Positions 24,505 to 36,879 are shown, numbered from the stretch's first letter. The stretch: DNA of 64,000 bases from Portulaca oleracea (GCA_029582165.1 CM055876.1:32681317-32745316), one strand, 5' to 3'. The notes: generated from the letters alone by a model not told the origin. Translations and numbers: made by a program.

Positions 24505-27075
24505 CTTGTACAAGAGGCAAGATTAGTGCTTAGTCTGGATGTCAGAGCAAAATATGTCATTTATCACCTCAAAGCATTAGAAATGGATCAGAAAGATAAC
24601 CCCACATTTGTTCATAATTTGACTATACTCATGACAAAGCCATCAAAAGTGGTACCAAATGTGCATTCCAGTTATCCTATTTCGGGATGATGCGATACAA
24701 TAATTATAGTAAGGTTATGCAATGTGATAATTTAAGTTCCTGTATCTAGTAAGAACCTGAAATATTGCTCTCACAAGTTATTTGAGGTAGGGAGCCCATG
24801 GATTAAAAAATGTCGTTGTTCTACAAAGAAGAAGCATCTTCGCCAAAGTTTTTGGAGTTGTGTAAACTGTGCTTGCACCCCACAACCACCAGAATATGGA
24901 GTGGTACCGTCACATTAAAGCAATATATCATGCTGCAACCAAAACCACATTTTTGAATCCACAGGACTCCTTTGAGACCACATATATGATAATCACCGAT
25001 GAACAAACACAGTAGGTATTTCAGGTTGTTACAGTGAGGCCTAAATGCCTCACTGCGCCTTAACAAATTCAAACTATTCAGCCGGCCTAACTCCGCAACA
25101 CTTATTGTGCTGGTTCTTATCCAACTCGAAGAAATGTTCTTACATCAGAACCCAAGAGGGAACTACACTAGCACTGGTTAGGTGTGACATTGAGGCCCTT
25201 CTAAACATGTATGCTATTTGCATAGCACAATTAGTGTGAAAGCTCTTAAATGGGCCAAACCTCATGCTTTGAATCAACTTGCAACCATTAATATACCAAT
25301 AGTGCCCCCCCCTCCCCAATGGCCCCATGCCCCCATCACTTCCCTTGCCAGTTTGCCTCTTAAGATACAAATCTCACTCATAAATTCTAACCAAAGCATA
25401 ACCTATCCTCCTCCAACCTTAGTCCATTTTCCTCCACCATCAATAACTTATGTATGTTTGACAAAATATAAAACAGATCATCATTCTGTATCTCATAGCA
25501 GAATTCAGTTTTTAATGGAGCACCTCAATACCAGTGTAGCTGCAACGGATTTCCTTTCTACGTATGAGAAAGCAATCCCAAAAGAAGAATAAAAATATAT
25601 AGTATATACTGTTTACTTAAGGAAAGTTTGACCATTCACCAACAATTATGACCTCCCGCTCCCCCCACCAAAAAAAAGAAAAAAGATTGTGTATTGAGAA
25701 GACACCTCTCACCATCACAATCACCACAGCACTGGTTGGGAGATGATTTTTAAATTTTGCAGCATTAGTAGTTAAGAGTTAAGACCTTGAATTTTGTTCA
25801 AAGGCAGCTAAGCTACCACTACTCTCAACTTTAGACTTTAGAGGTAAGATCACATGCATGATTTATTTTGACCTTCCTAAACTCTAGCGGAGGTGGGATC
25901 CATGGTAGAAATAGTTGAGGTGGTACTAAGGCCACTACTACTAGGCAGGTAACAACTCACTCCCACAGAAACAGAAACTAATAAACAGTTGATGATGCTT
26001 GATATTTCATAGCTACTTAATGTAATAAATGCAATGCTATTAAATGCTCTAGAAATCCCTAACAGCTTGACAGGCTAGCAAATTAGATAGTTGTGGCATG
26101 CTTTTGTCAATCAACCACAACCGAAGCCTATACCTACTGGTAGATCAAAAGCTCCTATGCTTGTTGGTGGATCAGGTTGGAATTTAGCTAACATCAAAGC
26201 TTGTAGGTTGGGATTGAAGTTATATACAGTAACATTTGGTTCTGAAACAATTGATAAAGCTCTAGTATTTTTAATGTTTCGGCCTCCATTCACAAGGTGA
26301 GAGGGGAAGCAAAAATTTCGCCTTGAATCAACATTGTGTGGAAGCTATAGTAATTAGAAAATAAACATTGAGGAAGGGTAGGTGGGGGATATAGAATGGC
26401 TGTTGACATAACTGAGCCCACATGTTCTAAGAAAGAAACAAGAACTCCCTACCTGTTATTAGCACTAAACTAAAACAACTGAAAACACGATTTCATACAT
26501 CTCAGCAGAATCCAAGATAATCAATATCAAAAGGGGACTCTTGCCAACTTATACTTAACAAAGGCAGATTCCTCAACATTGCAGACATATGAGTCCAATT
26601 AGTTTAAAAAAAATTACAGGTCTTGAATGTTCTTAAGTGGAAATTTTAACGCACATTGAACTTTATATCTCTCTTTTGAAATCAGTACTTACTGCCAAAG
26701 GTCAATCAAGCCTCTCAACACAGAAAACTGCTCATTAGAAGCCACAAAAGAAAAGAATCCACATAGAACTTGCCCATACATTAACCATGAATGAATTTTT
26801 TGGGGTGTGGATGATGTGTTGAAAACTAGCTTCATGAAGGAGAAGATGATGCTTCACAGTATCTACATTCTACACCGCACATTTCTGCCCTTTTCCAGGC
26901 TATGCAAGATACACATGGAGGGTATCAAATCTCTATTTGTCGAGCCATAAATTTGCAAGCAAAATACCAAAGGTCTAAACTCTAAAGTCATATCCAAAAG
27001 GGACTTTTCAATTTGTACAAAATCACAAGACATTGTTGGCTTCCATCCTCAATTAGCATAACCGATGATTAGCTC
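24505..27075. other. Unresolved stretch, probably intronic if the minus-strand gene is real
   Basis: Overlapping open frames exist on both strands at 26091-26300, but neither matches a known family. No terminal repeats with target duplications were found. Confidence 0.3.
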
Positions 27076-27265
27076 ACCTGTTCTTTGGATTGGTAACTCT
27101 TTCCAATCCAATCCAACCCAACCAATCTAATCCAAACCTTACACAATTCTAAAAAAAAAAATCCTCTCTAAAAACACAATTCCCCAAAAAACATCATAAC
27201 TTATCCAATCCAATCCAATCCATCCAAACCTCATTTTATCCAATCCAAATCTAGTATTCGCTGCC
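27076..27265. repeat. Dispersed repeat rich in CCAATCCAA, copy 1
   Basis: It begins near CTGTTCTTTGGATTGG and contains CTCTAAAAACACAATTCCCC followed by CATCATAACTTATCC. The same order of blocks occurs at 34965-35165. It is likely a small non-autonomous element; no target duplication was identified. Confidence 0.6.
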
Positions 27266-28206
27266 CTATCTACACTAATTGTGATATTATATTTATTGCC
27301 TAACTATTGACAATGTGCGTTCTGGTAGCAAAGGTGATCCTAAGGTCCTAGACAAATTGACAAGCCACTATAAACAATATATATTACATACACACAGCAT
27401 GTTTTCCATAGTGTGCACAAATCTTAATATTATGAGCGGACAAAACAAAAGCAAGCTAGTGAACGACCGCTGCTCCTTGAGCACCTAATAAATTGCACGC
27501 TATAGATGACAGGAACAAGCAGAGAATTAGGACATTATAGGTGCAACATGATCCTTGGAACCTTGGCCTTCAGACTTCTGGGGAGAATGAATATTCAAAA
27601 TGCCAAAGCCAGGGCCAGACTCTACATATGTCAAAAGAATCAAAACATAATATGGGCCAGACACATTTGTATTGTATGTATGTATGTATGTATCCACCCT
27701 GACAATTTGGGAAATGGAATACTTAATATGAATTTTGATATATGCATATAAATTAGAAGCATCTGACAATTGAGTGTCATCTATTTATATCATCTGGGCT
27801 CTCTATTCTTACCCAAAATACTGAGGTTTCATCCATGTACCCCGATATACTTTGTAATAATGTTTTGACATTTGATGTTGAAACCAAAAACAGATGAACC
27901 CTACATGAATTTGCATATCACAACTTCAATTCACGCTGATGAACGATCATCATCCTTAACCTCAATTAACCCAATCAAAGTCCACATTAGCTTGCCTAAC
28001 TAATTCAATTATCATCCAAAAACCCAAGAACGACCTAAAATAATCCTAACCCTACAGAATTTGGGTTTGGTCATGTTCCATCATCCGCTCATAACATGGG
28101 TATGCCGTATGCAGCCAAACGAGAGATCATTGCATCAAAGATGAGGGGGAAAAATGTTTGCCCTTCTCAGATAAGATTAATCACTGAGTTTCGAATTAGA
28201 TTTTAC

Positions 28207-28286
28207 CTCAAAATCATGACCGAATTCTCGTCTTTCGTATAGAATTGGGGGACGCAATCGGAGGTACTGCATTCAGATTCAGCCAT
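28207..28286 (-). CDS. Possible first coding exon of an unrecognised minus-strand gene
   Basis: The minus-strand ATG at 28286 sits in a good context (GGCGAATGGCT). The frame reads MAESECSTSDCVPQFYTKDE, then NSVMIL, and runs into an AG|GTAAAAT donor, leaving two bases of a split codon. The more GC-rich composition just upstream fits a 5' UTR. I do not recognise the family and could not assemble the rest; 24504-24381 is the best candidate for a later exon. Confidence 0.4.
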
Positions 28287-28864
28287 TCGCCGTAAAGGCA
28301 GCGGACGGTAGAATCAATTTACACGGTGAAGGCTCCAAAGCAATTAACCCCTCTGTCTTTAATTGTCTAATAATACACTCAACTTTAGCTACGTTGGATA
28401 ATAACATATTGATTTTTTTTTTGGATTTCAATATATTGAACTTTGGAGACGAGTATTAGACTGATGTAAAAAGTCTCGTTTCGTGAATGAGTTGAAAATG
28501 AGGTTTAACATATTAATATTTTAATTATATTCTTTTTCTTATTTTTATTTTATTTTTTATCAATATAATTAAATTAATTATATTATTAAATATAATTGGT
28601 TTACTTTTTTTTAACGCTCACAATTAGATAAATAGTTAAATAAATGGATAAAGTTTAACTCACTCAGAAATATAATTATTAAAATTTTGATCATAATCTA
28701 CGATCCTACGATTTTATGATAAAAAATCCTCGATGCGATTCTACAATTTATATTGCGATCCACGATTCTACGTGGGTTAATTCCGATCTAACTACCTGAT
28801 GAATATGAGCTAGGATTCCGATTTTAACAATCTTGTTAGAAATCCACATATTCTACTTTACTTA
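28287..28864. other. AT-rich spacer between two possible divergent transcripts
   Basis: The 28287-28340 part may be the leader of the minus-strand gene. The rest is AT-rich with no feature. Confidence 0.3.
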
Positions 28865-29077
28865 GGCCCTGTTTCTGCGGTTGTCAAACGGCAGTGCCAC
28901 AGCATACCGCAGTTTGCCACAACTCACCACATTTTATCACAAATCATTACTCTTCTCTCTCCTCACTTTTTTCCTCTACTTTTTACATTCTCTCTCCTCA
29001 CCTACCCCACATACCAATAACCCACCACACCACACCACACCATACCGCAAAACACCACAGTAAAAAAAAACAGGGCC
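28865..29077. mobile_element. PIF/Harbinger (Tourist-like) MITE, 213 bp, CCACAAC family
   Basis: The ends are GGCCCTGTTTCTGCGG and AAAAAACAGGGCC, flanked by TTA on both sides (28862-28864 and 29078-29080), the mark of PIF/Harbinger. The interior is full of CACCAC and ACCACAC motifs. Related copies lie at 35575-35972, 38370-38657, 40472-40745 and 62029-62398. Confidence 0.9.
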
Positions 29078-29100
29078 TTAATCAACCAAACTCAAACTAG

Positions 29101-29555
29101 TTGTTGCAACTAATGCTATTCTCATTCTCATTTTTCGCTAGTCATTCTCATTTCCCTATTCTCAATTTCTCATTATACCACGCGTGTTGCTTTGGCCCCT
29201 CTTCTGCACCAAAAAAAAAAAAAAAAAAACCTTTCTCGTACAGCAACCGACATCTCACCATCGCAAGCGCCCCCGTTTCCCCCAGTGAGTTTTGGCTTTC
29301 GATCTAGAAGACAGGCCATGAGGCCAACGATCTGGTAAGTGGCATAGAAAATTTGTAGTCACTATTACAAGCGATCCGATTCGTAAGTTTTACGATTTGA
29401 TGAACATTTATTGCCTTTTCGTTTATTTGATTTGTGCGAACGTTGAATATGGTAGCGCTTTTTGTCGATTTGGATATGGAGGTTAGCTGTGACATGGTTG
29501 GAAGCGGAACAATTCGGGAGCTACTTGGGAGGAATCTCCAGTCTCAGATCACCGT
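29101..29555 (+). other. Possible start of a plus-strand transcript (two candidate exons)
   Basis: A GC-richer stretch ends at CGATCTG|GTAAGT (29334/29335), which looks like a first exon with donor. A second candidate exon carries ATG at 29492 (MVGSGTIRELLGRNLQSQIT) and ends at ACC|GTAAGA near 29551. A later open stretch at 30272-30420, after a TGTCAG acceptor, reads GFASVCSDCSPLSPSVLELL. I recognise none of it. It might be a short-protein gene or a non-coding host transcript for the hairpins downstream. Confidence 0.3.
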
Positions 29556-30854
29556 AAGATTTTCTACTTTAGCTAACTACTTTTGATTGGATTGATTTAG
29601 CTTGTAGAATCAGTTGATTTTATGCTTGATGTAATTACTGTTGATTGTATTGATTTAGCTTATAGAAGCAGTTAATTCACAGATTTTGCGTCAGTTGAAT
29701 TGGATTAAGGCGTTTTATATTAGATCTAGAGGCTAAAGCTATTACTTATTTCTATCGATCAGTGAAAACGTTGTATATGGTGAGTAATGATGTATATCTA
29801 TGGTTAGTTACTGAATAATGGATTAGTTATACTGGTGTGCCTGAGATCTGTGTTTGTGCTGTATTTAGTTGTATGTAACGTAGGTTCATCATTATACGTT
29901 TGATGTGTGGACATTGGACAATGATAGTTTTCATTGATCAGCCACTCCAACCGAACTGATTTATTATGGAAGTTGTGAAAATTGTTACTCTGAGCACTAT
30001 TTTTTTTTTTTTTTGGGTTGGAAAAGTGAGGCTGATGCATTGATTAACTCATCCAAAATGAATTACAACTCGAGACTATCTACACTAGTTACATATTGGA
30101 TTTCCATGTAGAAAACAAATACAGATTGAAATTCCAGTGAGTTACCTCTTTCTAATGGCACTCTAACTAAGAGATAGACAAAACACGATAGTTGTTTATG
30201 ATGTTCATCATTCATATACTCCATTTTTGTTGAATAATCTTATGATTGTGATAAACCATTTCTTTGATGTCAGGTTTTGCTTCTGTATGTTCTGATTGTT
30301 CTCCTCTATCACCATCTGTGCTTGAATTACTTTCTTATGAAGGCCTTTCTCCATATTTGGTACATCATGAACCCATGCTTTTCCCAAGGCCTCTTGAGAG
30401 TCTCCAAGTATCCCTGAACTTAGTTTTTAGTGGGAGTGACCACACTAAGTTTTTGGACCTGACTTCTTTTGCGCATAAACATATTTTGGTTTTTGGTTTA
30501 TTCTATGCATTATCCTTATATTTCCTTCACTGGCTGCAAAGGTTCAGAACAATATATTTACCCTTCTAAGTGGGTACCGTGATCCATCTGCTGGTGTACT
30601 GGTGTGTACTCTTATTGCATATTCCCGTGCTATGAAACTTAGTGACATTTCAAAATGCTGAGGCAAAGATCAGCGCATATCCTCCTGCCCGTCCTTTAAC
30701 CTTCTAAGATCATCCATTAAAACATGCGTCATAGTTATTCTGTATTTTTGTGTATCCTATCCTCCTCTCCCCACCTACTAGGGTCTTACTCTCTCCTTTT
30801 CCCTGCTTCATTCAAGAAGTGCAACATTGATGCTATGTTATGATGCCGTTCTAG
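29556..30854. other. Possible introns and exon of the unrecognised plus-strand transcript
   Basis: The frame from 30272 stays open to 30567, but only the first ~50 codons look protein-like. A poly-T tract lies at 30001-30014. No mobile element ends were recognised. Confidence 0.25.
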
Positions 30855-31880
30855 ATAGTCTGATGTGGTTCTGACCTTGCTGAAATGTTGGGCCACTTCA
30901 TTGGTGTTACAAGTCCGAGCTGACCTACTCAGTGATCTAGAGTGAAAGTTGTTAATTATTTCAGGGGGTGACTATAATATAGCGCATCAGACTTGCATAT
31001 GAAAGAAAAACTCGTATATTTGATGGTTAACTTCTATTGTGAAGAAATGCAGAGAGCCTCTAGCCTCATGCTCATATGAGTAGGTTGAGTTTTGTGTGTT
31101 ACAAAGGGAAAAGAACTACCAAGCTGGATGATGAAAAAAAAGGAAATATCAGGTCCATCATTTTGTTCCTAATTTCATGGAAATTGAAATACAACATGCA
31201 GAATATTGTAGTCATTTCTTTTCCTTTTGGGAGGCTTCCTCATCTTGAAGTCCTCACTTTCAAGTGGGCATCAAATTTTGAAGTATATCAAGGAAGATAC
31301 CCTCATAAACACATGCTATTTCTAGGATGCGAAGCTCCGGCACCTAACACTTTGGTCAATGCTCTAAGTTGAGGGATGGCGGAGGATGTCCACAGTGAGA
31401 ACTTTAAGATGAGGAAGTCTTCCCAAGGAGCATGCTCTCCTATGCATATTGTATCTTTATTTCCGCGAGATTCGGAAGTGAACAAATGGGGTTCATGCTT
31501 CGTCATCCAATTTGGTAAACTTTTTTTGTTATGACAGATAAAGCTTAAACGTTCTCAGATAAGCATGACGCTGGAGACTTTCAAGCATCACTTACAGATC
31601 TTTTCCAATACATAGGCGTTGAACACGAAATTTACGAACCTTCTTTCATGTAGGAGTTTGGAGTCACCCATAAACTGCTGTTAACCGTAACAACTAGAAT
31701 AGACAAAATGAAATTGGTTTCTGGTGTTTGATTTCAGTTTTACCTGTTTGGATTCGCCCATAGACTGTTGTTACTAGAATAAAAGACAATGAAGGTGGTT
31801 TATAGTCATGCTGTGGCAGTTTGTTAATGAAGGCATTCCAAAAGTCATTGTAGAAAGGTTGAATTCAGGGTCATTTTGTA
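30855..31880. repeat. Long duplication, unit A
   Basis: Unit A matches unit B at 32905-34160 in the same orientation, about 2.05 kb away, with clear but diverged similarity. Shared landmarks in order: CAGTGATCTAGAGTGAA, a GAAAGAAAAACTC-type block, CCTCATGCTCATA, AAGGTTGAGTTTTGTG, then the hairpin, then GTCATTGTAGAAAG. At its 3' end it also carries a local tandem duplication of about 85 bp (31658-31802). The divergence suggests an old event. Confidence 0.75.
31179..31468 (+). ncRNA. Long imperfect hairpin A; candidate young MIRNA or hairpin-siRNA locus
   Basis: The left arm (31179-31268) and right arm (31388-31468) are inverted copies separated by a ~120-nt loop. The core pairs 31235-31257 with 31395-31417 over 23 positions with one mismatch and one G:U. 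The outer part (TGCATATTGTATCTTTATTT on the right) pairs with few mismatches. The left arm read forward encodes FGRLPHLEVLTFKW, like an LRR segment of NBS-LRR proteins, so the right arm is antisense to it. A hairpin born by inverted duplication of a protein-gene fragment is an established route to young MIRNA genes. No promoter or expression can be shown. Strand of transcription is assumed. Confidence 0.42.
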
Positions 31881-32904
31881 TCTTCTCTAGAGAATGATCT
31901 TTGAACACGGTTGATCCTTGTCAATGCCTGCTTCTCCTTTTAGTAAATGGTTTGTCTAACAATGCACGTTGCATTTGCTTTTATTATGTTTAATGGGGTA
32001 ATGGACTGAAAAATACAGGTTCTAGATCAGGACCATCTTATAGATGGATTGTTGAGTCTGAATTTTGTAAAAGCATGTAATTTATGCTATTTTGTCGGCA
32101 AGGCATGGTTGGCTGATTATTATGAACAACTAGATGCTTGAAAAGAGCATATGGCTTTTCACTTTCTAGATTCTTTGCTGCTATTCAAAGAGATGGCATC
32201 AATTCCATTCTAAGAAAGGTAAACCATATCCAATCCCCCCTTTGGCCCCACTATTCTTTATTCCCATTTGTGTGGTGTGGTTGTCTTCAACTTTTGCTTG
32301 CTGCAAAGTGTGATTGCTTCAATCCCTAATCCACTCAGTTTGTCTAATTGAGGAAGCAGTCACTAGCTACAGTCAATAACTCACAGGTCCTTAAACCCCC
32401 CCCCCCTCTTCCATCTTGGTGGATTCTTACCCATTTGTCTGTCATCTTGACTTAAATTCTTGCTCTACTGTTCTAGATTGCCTTTTATCAGTGATGTAAA
32501 ACCTTTGTGCTAAGAGTAGTTGCGCATCAATGAGAAGGGCATTCTCCTTTGGCATGCTGTGGCCATTGCAGTCGTCTTTTGCACCTTGAACTCAAAAGTA
32601 GGCTTCTGTATATTATTATAGGTTACCTTAAGTAACTGTCTACTAGATGTTTTGCTTTCTCCTCTGTTTAATCTAGGCCATAGCCTAATGAAGAGGCTGT
32701 TATCTGCTAATGGTGGGCTTAACCCCTCATCTAAGCCTTCTCCTGAAGGTAATTTTCGGACCTGATTTCTCTCATGCTCGAGAATATGTTGTTCGTTTTC
32801 TTATTTTTTTTTGTTTATCTAGAGCATATTACCTGTGTATTGCCTTTCTTACAGTCCAGCAAAATGTATTAGCTCGTCGATCTGAATACTGGGATCCACC
32901 TTGC
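31881..32904. other. Spacer between duplication units
   Basis: It contains a poly-C tract near 32396-32406 and no recognisable gene or element ends. It may belong to the same possible transcript. Confidence 0.3.
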
Positions 32905-33241
32905 TAGCGCCTCACTTCGCTCTTGCTGGACTGTTGGGGTGCTTCATTGTTATTATCTGAGCTGGATGCCTTCAGTGATCTAGAGTGAATTTAGGGAATC
33001 ATTTTTTGGGGGCCTGTGGGCTACTAGTGTGGACAGTGAGTATAGTGCAGAAGACTCGCACATGAGAGAGAAACTCTTATATTTGATGTTAAATTCTATT
33101 TATTGGAGAACTTGAGGAAGTGCTAGATGCCTTCCAACCTCATGCTCATACAAGAAGGTTGAGTTTTGTGTTTTACCAAGGAAAAAAGTTTACCAAGGTA
33201 GATTATGAAAATTCAACTCCTTTGTTTTGTTTCAAATCTCA

Positions 33242-33545
33242 GGGAAGTTGAAAACACACCAGACAATACTGCACAAATCTGCTTCCCTTGAGAAGGCTGC
33301 CCAATCTCAAAGTCCTTGCTTTTGACTGGTTGTATAGTGTAAGTTGCATCGAGGAAGATGGCGTGCTTGAAAACAAGGAGGCAGCTATTTTTTGGAGCCA
33401 TGGGTCTCAAAACACATTCATCACTTTGGTCGATGTGCAAAGTTAAGGGGATGGCGAAGGAGGTCTACAGTGAGAGCTTTGAGATTGGGCAGTCTTCCTA
33501 AGGAGCATGAGGTGCTATATACCCTGGTGTATTTTAAACTTTCCA
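33242..33545 (+). ncRNA. Long imperfect hairpin B; paralogue of hairpin A
   Basis: The left arm (33242-33326) and right arm (33464-33545) are inverted copies with a ~137-nt loop. The core CTTTGAGATTGGGCAG is 16 of 16 complementary between arms, and the outer part (CTGGTGTATTTTAAACTTTCC on the right) pairs with few mismatches. Where hairpin A has AAGATGAGGAAG on the right arm and its complement on the left, B has GAGATTGGGCAG and its complement. Pairing is thus kept although the sequence changed. The left arm read forward gives RLPNLKVLAFDW, again LRR-like. Arm-to-arm gene conversion or recent origin from separate inverted repeats are alternatives to selection for pairing. Confidence 0.42.
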
Positions 33546-33735
33546 AGGGTTGGAAGAGAACGATGGGGGCTCATTCTTCATCATCCATCTTGGTGAACTT
33601 TTTCCTTTGTAACACAAAGTTCAACGTACATGCTCGCATTAGCATGAGGTTGGAGGTCTTCTAGCACCGCCTCAATTTCCTCCAACGAACACATAATAAC
33701 CTACGAACTTGAGTCTCGCAGCCCCATAAAATATA

Positions 33736-33969
33736 CTCTTTCTGTTTCTTTTGTCTGTCATTTACATTTTTCAATGTTAATGTTTAATCAATAATTTTTC
33801 ATATAAGATTTTTAAAAAAAAAAATATAATATTGTACTTTCTAATAGTATTTTTTTTATTACGAATCTAACGATATCAATTTTTTATAATGAATCGTTAT
33901 ATAAACCGAGATATTAACGGTTAAAGTGTTTGACATAATTTTCTAAGTGATACGTAAATAAAAATGGAG
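33736..33969. mobile_element. Stowaway-like (Tc1/mariner) MITE inside duplication unit B
   Basis: The ends CTCTTTCTGTTTC and AAAATGGAG, flanked by TA on both sides, fit a worn CTCCCTCCGTCCC-type Stowaway. It is absent from unit A. Confidence 0.5.
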
Positions 33970-34160
33970 TAGACAACTTCTTTTTTATATCGGTGGTTGG
34001 CTTATTGCCCAATTTGGATTCAACATATGTTGTTGTCTACTGTAATTATTAGAACGAAAATGGTGGAAGATTTTGGTAGTGTAGTGTCATGGCATTTTTT
34101 GCTAGTGAAGCAGTCATTGTAGAAAGTTAAATTAACTAGGGGCCATTTCGTATTAGAGTT

Positions 34161-34964
34161 GTCTGAAAAGTGGTAATTAATGGGAGACCTACTAACCCTG
34201 AATGATGGAGAATATATGCAGTGAGTGAGCATCGATGCGATGGAAAATGACTCAACACAAAGACAGGTGCCCTGAGGCAGATCCAAAGGGTAATTAATTA
34301 AGATTATGAAATATGAATGAATAGGTTAAGCGGCTGCCTTGGAAACTACGCTGCTGAGGTCAGGGCCACAACTTGGCTGGGGCCTGGGGATGTGGTCTTT
34401 TGAGGTGGCATCTTAAGCCTGAATTTCCTAACGGCAAAGTTGGGTCTCATTTATTGAATATGTCAAATCTTAATTTCTTTTCATTAGCATCTCCTCAAAT
34501 AGTTAGTATAATTTTTGAGATCTTGTTAATGCGCCAACCATGTAAGATTTGTTATCTAAATTTCTTTGTAGAACTATATTTGTATGCATGAAATTAGAAC
34601 TTTAGAAGATATCTAGTCCTAGCTGTGTAGGTAATTATATTATGTTATGGTGTGAAGATCATCAAATAGCACTTCATTATATATTGGATATATTGTTTTT
34701 TGTTTGAAGCTAACAAGAGATCACCTAATAAGCTTTGTGCTGTTTCATTACAAAATTTGTCTGTCGAAGCTAATATTAAGAGGTTACATAGGCCCTGTTT
34801 TGTAGAGAGATAAAATTAAGTAGGTAAAGTAAGATTGGTGAGAAAAAGTAACGAAAATGAAATAAAATGACATTAGATTGTAATTGACTACAGTAAAGTG
34901 TCTTATTAAATTTATCTTGCTTTTCTTAAATTAATAATTAGTGAACTGTTTTTGAAACTTCGGG
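34161..34964. other. Intergenic, no gene seen
   Basis: A lone GGCCCTGTTTTGTAGAGAGA at 34792 looks like one end of a Tourist-like element without a matching partner. Nothing else is recognisable. Confidence 0.35.
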
Positions 34965-35165
34965 TTAAGATTCTGTTTTTTGGTTAGGTTAGATATAACT
35001 CTTCCAACTCATCCTAATTTATTCAAACTTATCCAAATCTGTCCAAACTCCAAACCTAATACTATTCCCCAAAAAAAGTATTCACTCTAAAAACACAATT
35101 CCCCATAAAAGCATCATAACTTATCCTACCTTATCCATCCAAACTTGAAAATACCCTCACTAAAG
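34965..35165. repeat. Dispersed CCAATCCAA-related repeat, copy 2
   Basis: It contains CTCTAAAAACACAATTCCCC and GCATCATAACTTATCC in the same order as the copy at 27076-27265, in the same orientation but more diverged. Confidence 0.6.
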
Positions 35166-35574
35166 TGGAGGGTCTAAGTTTATCTTGTCAAATGTCAAAT
35201 GTCTTATTATTGTCTTATTGAAAAAAAAAATCTCATGGAGCCTGCCTGCCCGAAATTTCAGAATACTGAATGTTTTTCTCTTTGTTTTTCTGTCCCATTG
35301 ATGCATTTTGTCAGATTAGGTGGTGCAGAGGATTCCGTGGAAGCTCCATGAGATAGTACATGCATGGATGATTACAAAAAGCATTCATTCAAGACATCTC
35401 TGCATTTAGAATTACGGGTGGTTGTCTTTTGCATCATCAAAAGAGATGTCTTATCAATTTATAGCCATTTACTACTAAACTTTACTAACTTCTAGCACTA
35501 TCTTATTCAACACGATTTTGTATAATTCAATAAATTTCATCATAATAATTTAGCACAAATATCCAACTCAATTA

Positions 35575-35972
35575 AGGAGTGAAACCATTTATGGTTTTAT
35601 ATTTCACTGCAAAATTTTATTTTTCAGCATAATTCACCATAACTTTTTATGTTCAAATTTTCATTTTTCAGCATAATTCACCATAACTTTTTATGTTATT
35701 TTATGTGGTGGGATCGTTTACGATTTCATACCGCCCCGCAAATTTCCATTGTCCACCACAACTAACCCTAACTTTCCTTTTTTCTTTTTATTAAAAGTGA
35801 AAACTTTTCAAATTTAAAAAATCAAAACTTTCACTTTAGTTTCATCTACCATTATTTTCAAATTAAAATATAAATGTACCAATTCATCTTCCATTATTTC
35901 CACCACAACTTTTCACATTCTACTACACCGCAATGACGCAACTAACCGCACCGTAAAAAAAGAATCGTGGCC
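35575..35972. mobile_element. Probable decayed member of the CCACAAC-rich Tourist-like family
   Basis: The right end TAAAAAAAGAATCGTGGCC is followed by TTA, as in the intact members, and ACCACAACT motifs lie inside. The left border is not clear. A 35-bp unit (TTTTTCAGCATAATTCACCA...) is duplicated at 35620-35698. Confidence 0.45.
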
Positions 35973-35975
35973 TTA

Positions 35976-36879
35976 ATGTTCCAACTGTGAAATTGATTGA
36001 GAATGGAATAAGATTGTGACATCACTTATAATTTTGGATTAATTACAATCCAAATTAATAAAAGTGGGAAGTGGCCTTGGGGAAAAGGATACCAAGGAAC
36101 AAAAAAGCTTGATGAGGAAGGTAGTAGCTGGAGCCATAAAGCTATACATGTTGGGATGGTCCAATTAAGGGTCCCCATATCCTTAGCCTCAGAATAAAAG
36201 GCAAATAATCTTACGCAAATTGTGCTCAGCCATATCCTTCATGGTATTGGGCACCCCTCCATCCATACATGCCTCCTAATCTGGGTAGAACAGAAATGGG
36301 GTAAAACACGAGAAACATATACGCTGTTATTTAAAGTAGTAAGTTAGTTTATTCTTATTTTATCTTATTTTATTTTACTTTATTTTACTTGATTATTTTA
36401 AAAACACTCAGATTAAAGTTAAAATTATTAAAATAATTCTGTTTGTTTTATTGTTAAATTATCTAATTTTTCCTTTCCTTTTTATTTATTAAATTGCTAA
36501 TATTAAAGTTGCAATAACTATAATACTTATTCTATTTCTATATCATACACTGTTTCTGAGTTTCTCCTCAAATGTTTTTAACAATGTGCAATTGTTTTAC
36601 TCCATTCACTATATATTTTAGTTTTATAAAATAAAAATTGTTTTAAATAATTAAGAATAGAGGTGCTCCCTTTATCCTTTTTTATTTGTCACTTTAAAAA
36701 TGAATTGAGAAGTTAATGTAACACAAAAATTTAATTAGAAATCACCATTATTATTAAGTTATTGCTTCTAAATTCCTTTTATTAAGAATAAAAACAGTAA
36801 GATTATTATTAAAAATAAAAATAAAAAATAAATAAAAAAAAATTGGTTAAATAGACAAAGAAGTAAGAACAAAAGATAA
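35976..36879. other. AT-rich intergenic stretch
   Basis: Very AT-rich with no coding signal and no paired element ends recognised. Confidence 0.4.

Larger units (their letters stand above)
32905..34160. repeat. Long duplication, unit B
   Basis: This is the paralogue of unit A (30855-31880). Collinear similarity runs from CAGTGATCTAGAGTGAA, through the hairpin at 33242-33545, to GTCATTGTAGAAAG near 34112. A Stowaway-like element at 33736-33969 was inserted after the duplication, since unit A lacks it. Confidence 0.72.

Noticed and set aside
26091..26300. Overlapping plus and minus frames of ~60-70 codons
   Set aside because: Neither matches a known family, and both strands being open over the same stretch points to chance. 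Kept only as a note in the unresolved region.
30855..34160. Intact NBS-LRR gene
   Set aside because: Only short LRR-like segments occur inside hairpin arms; there is no NB-ARC domain and stops interrupt the frames.
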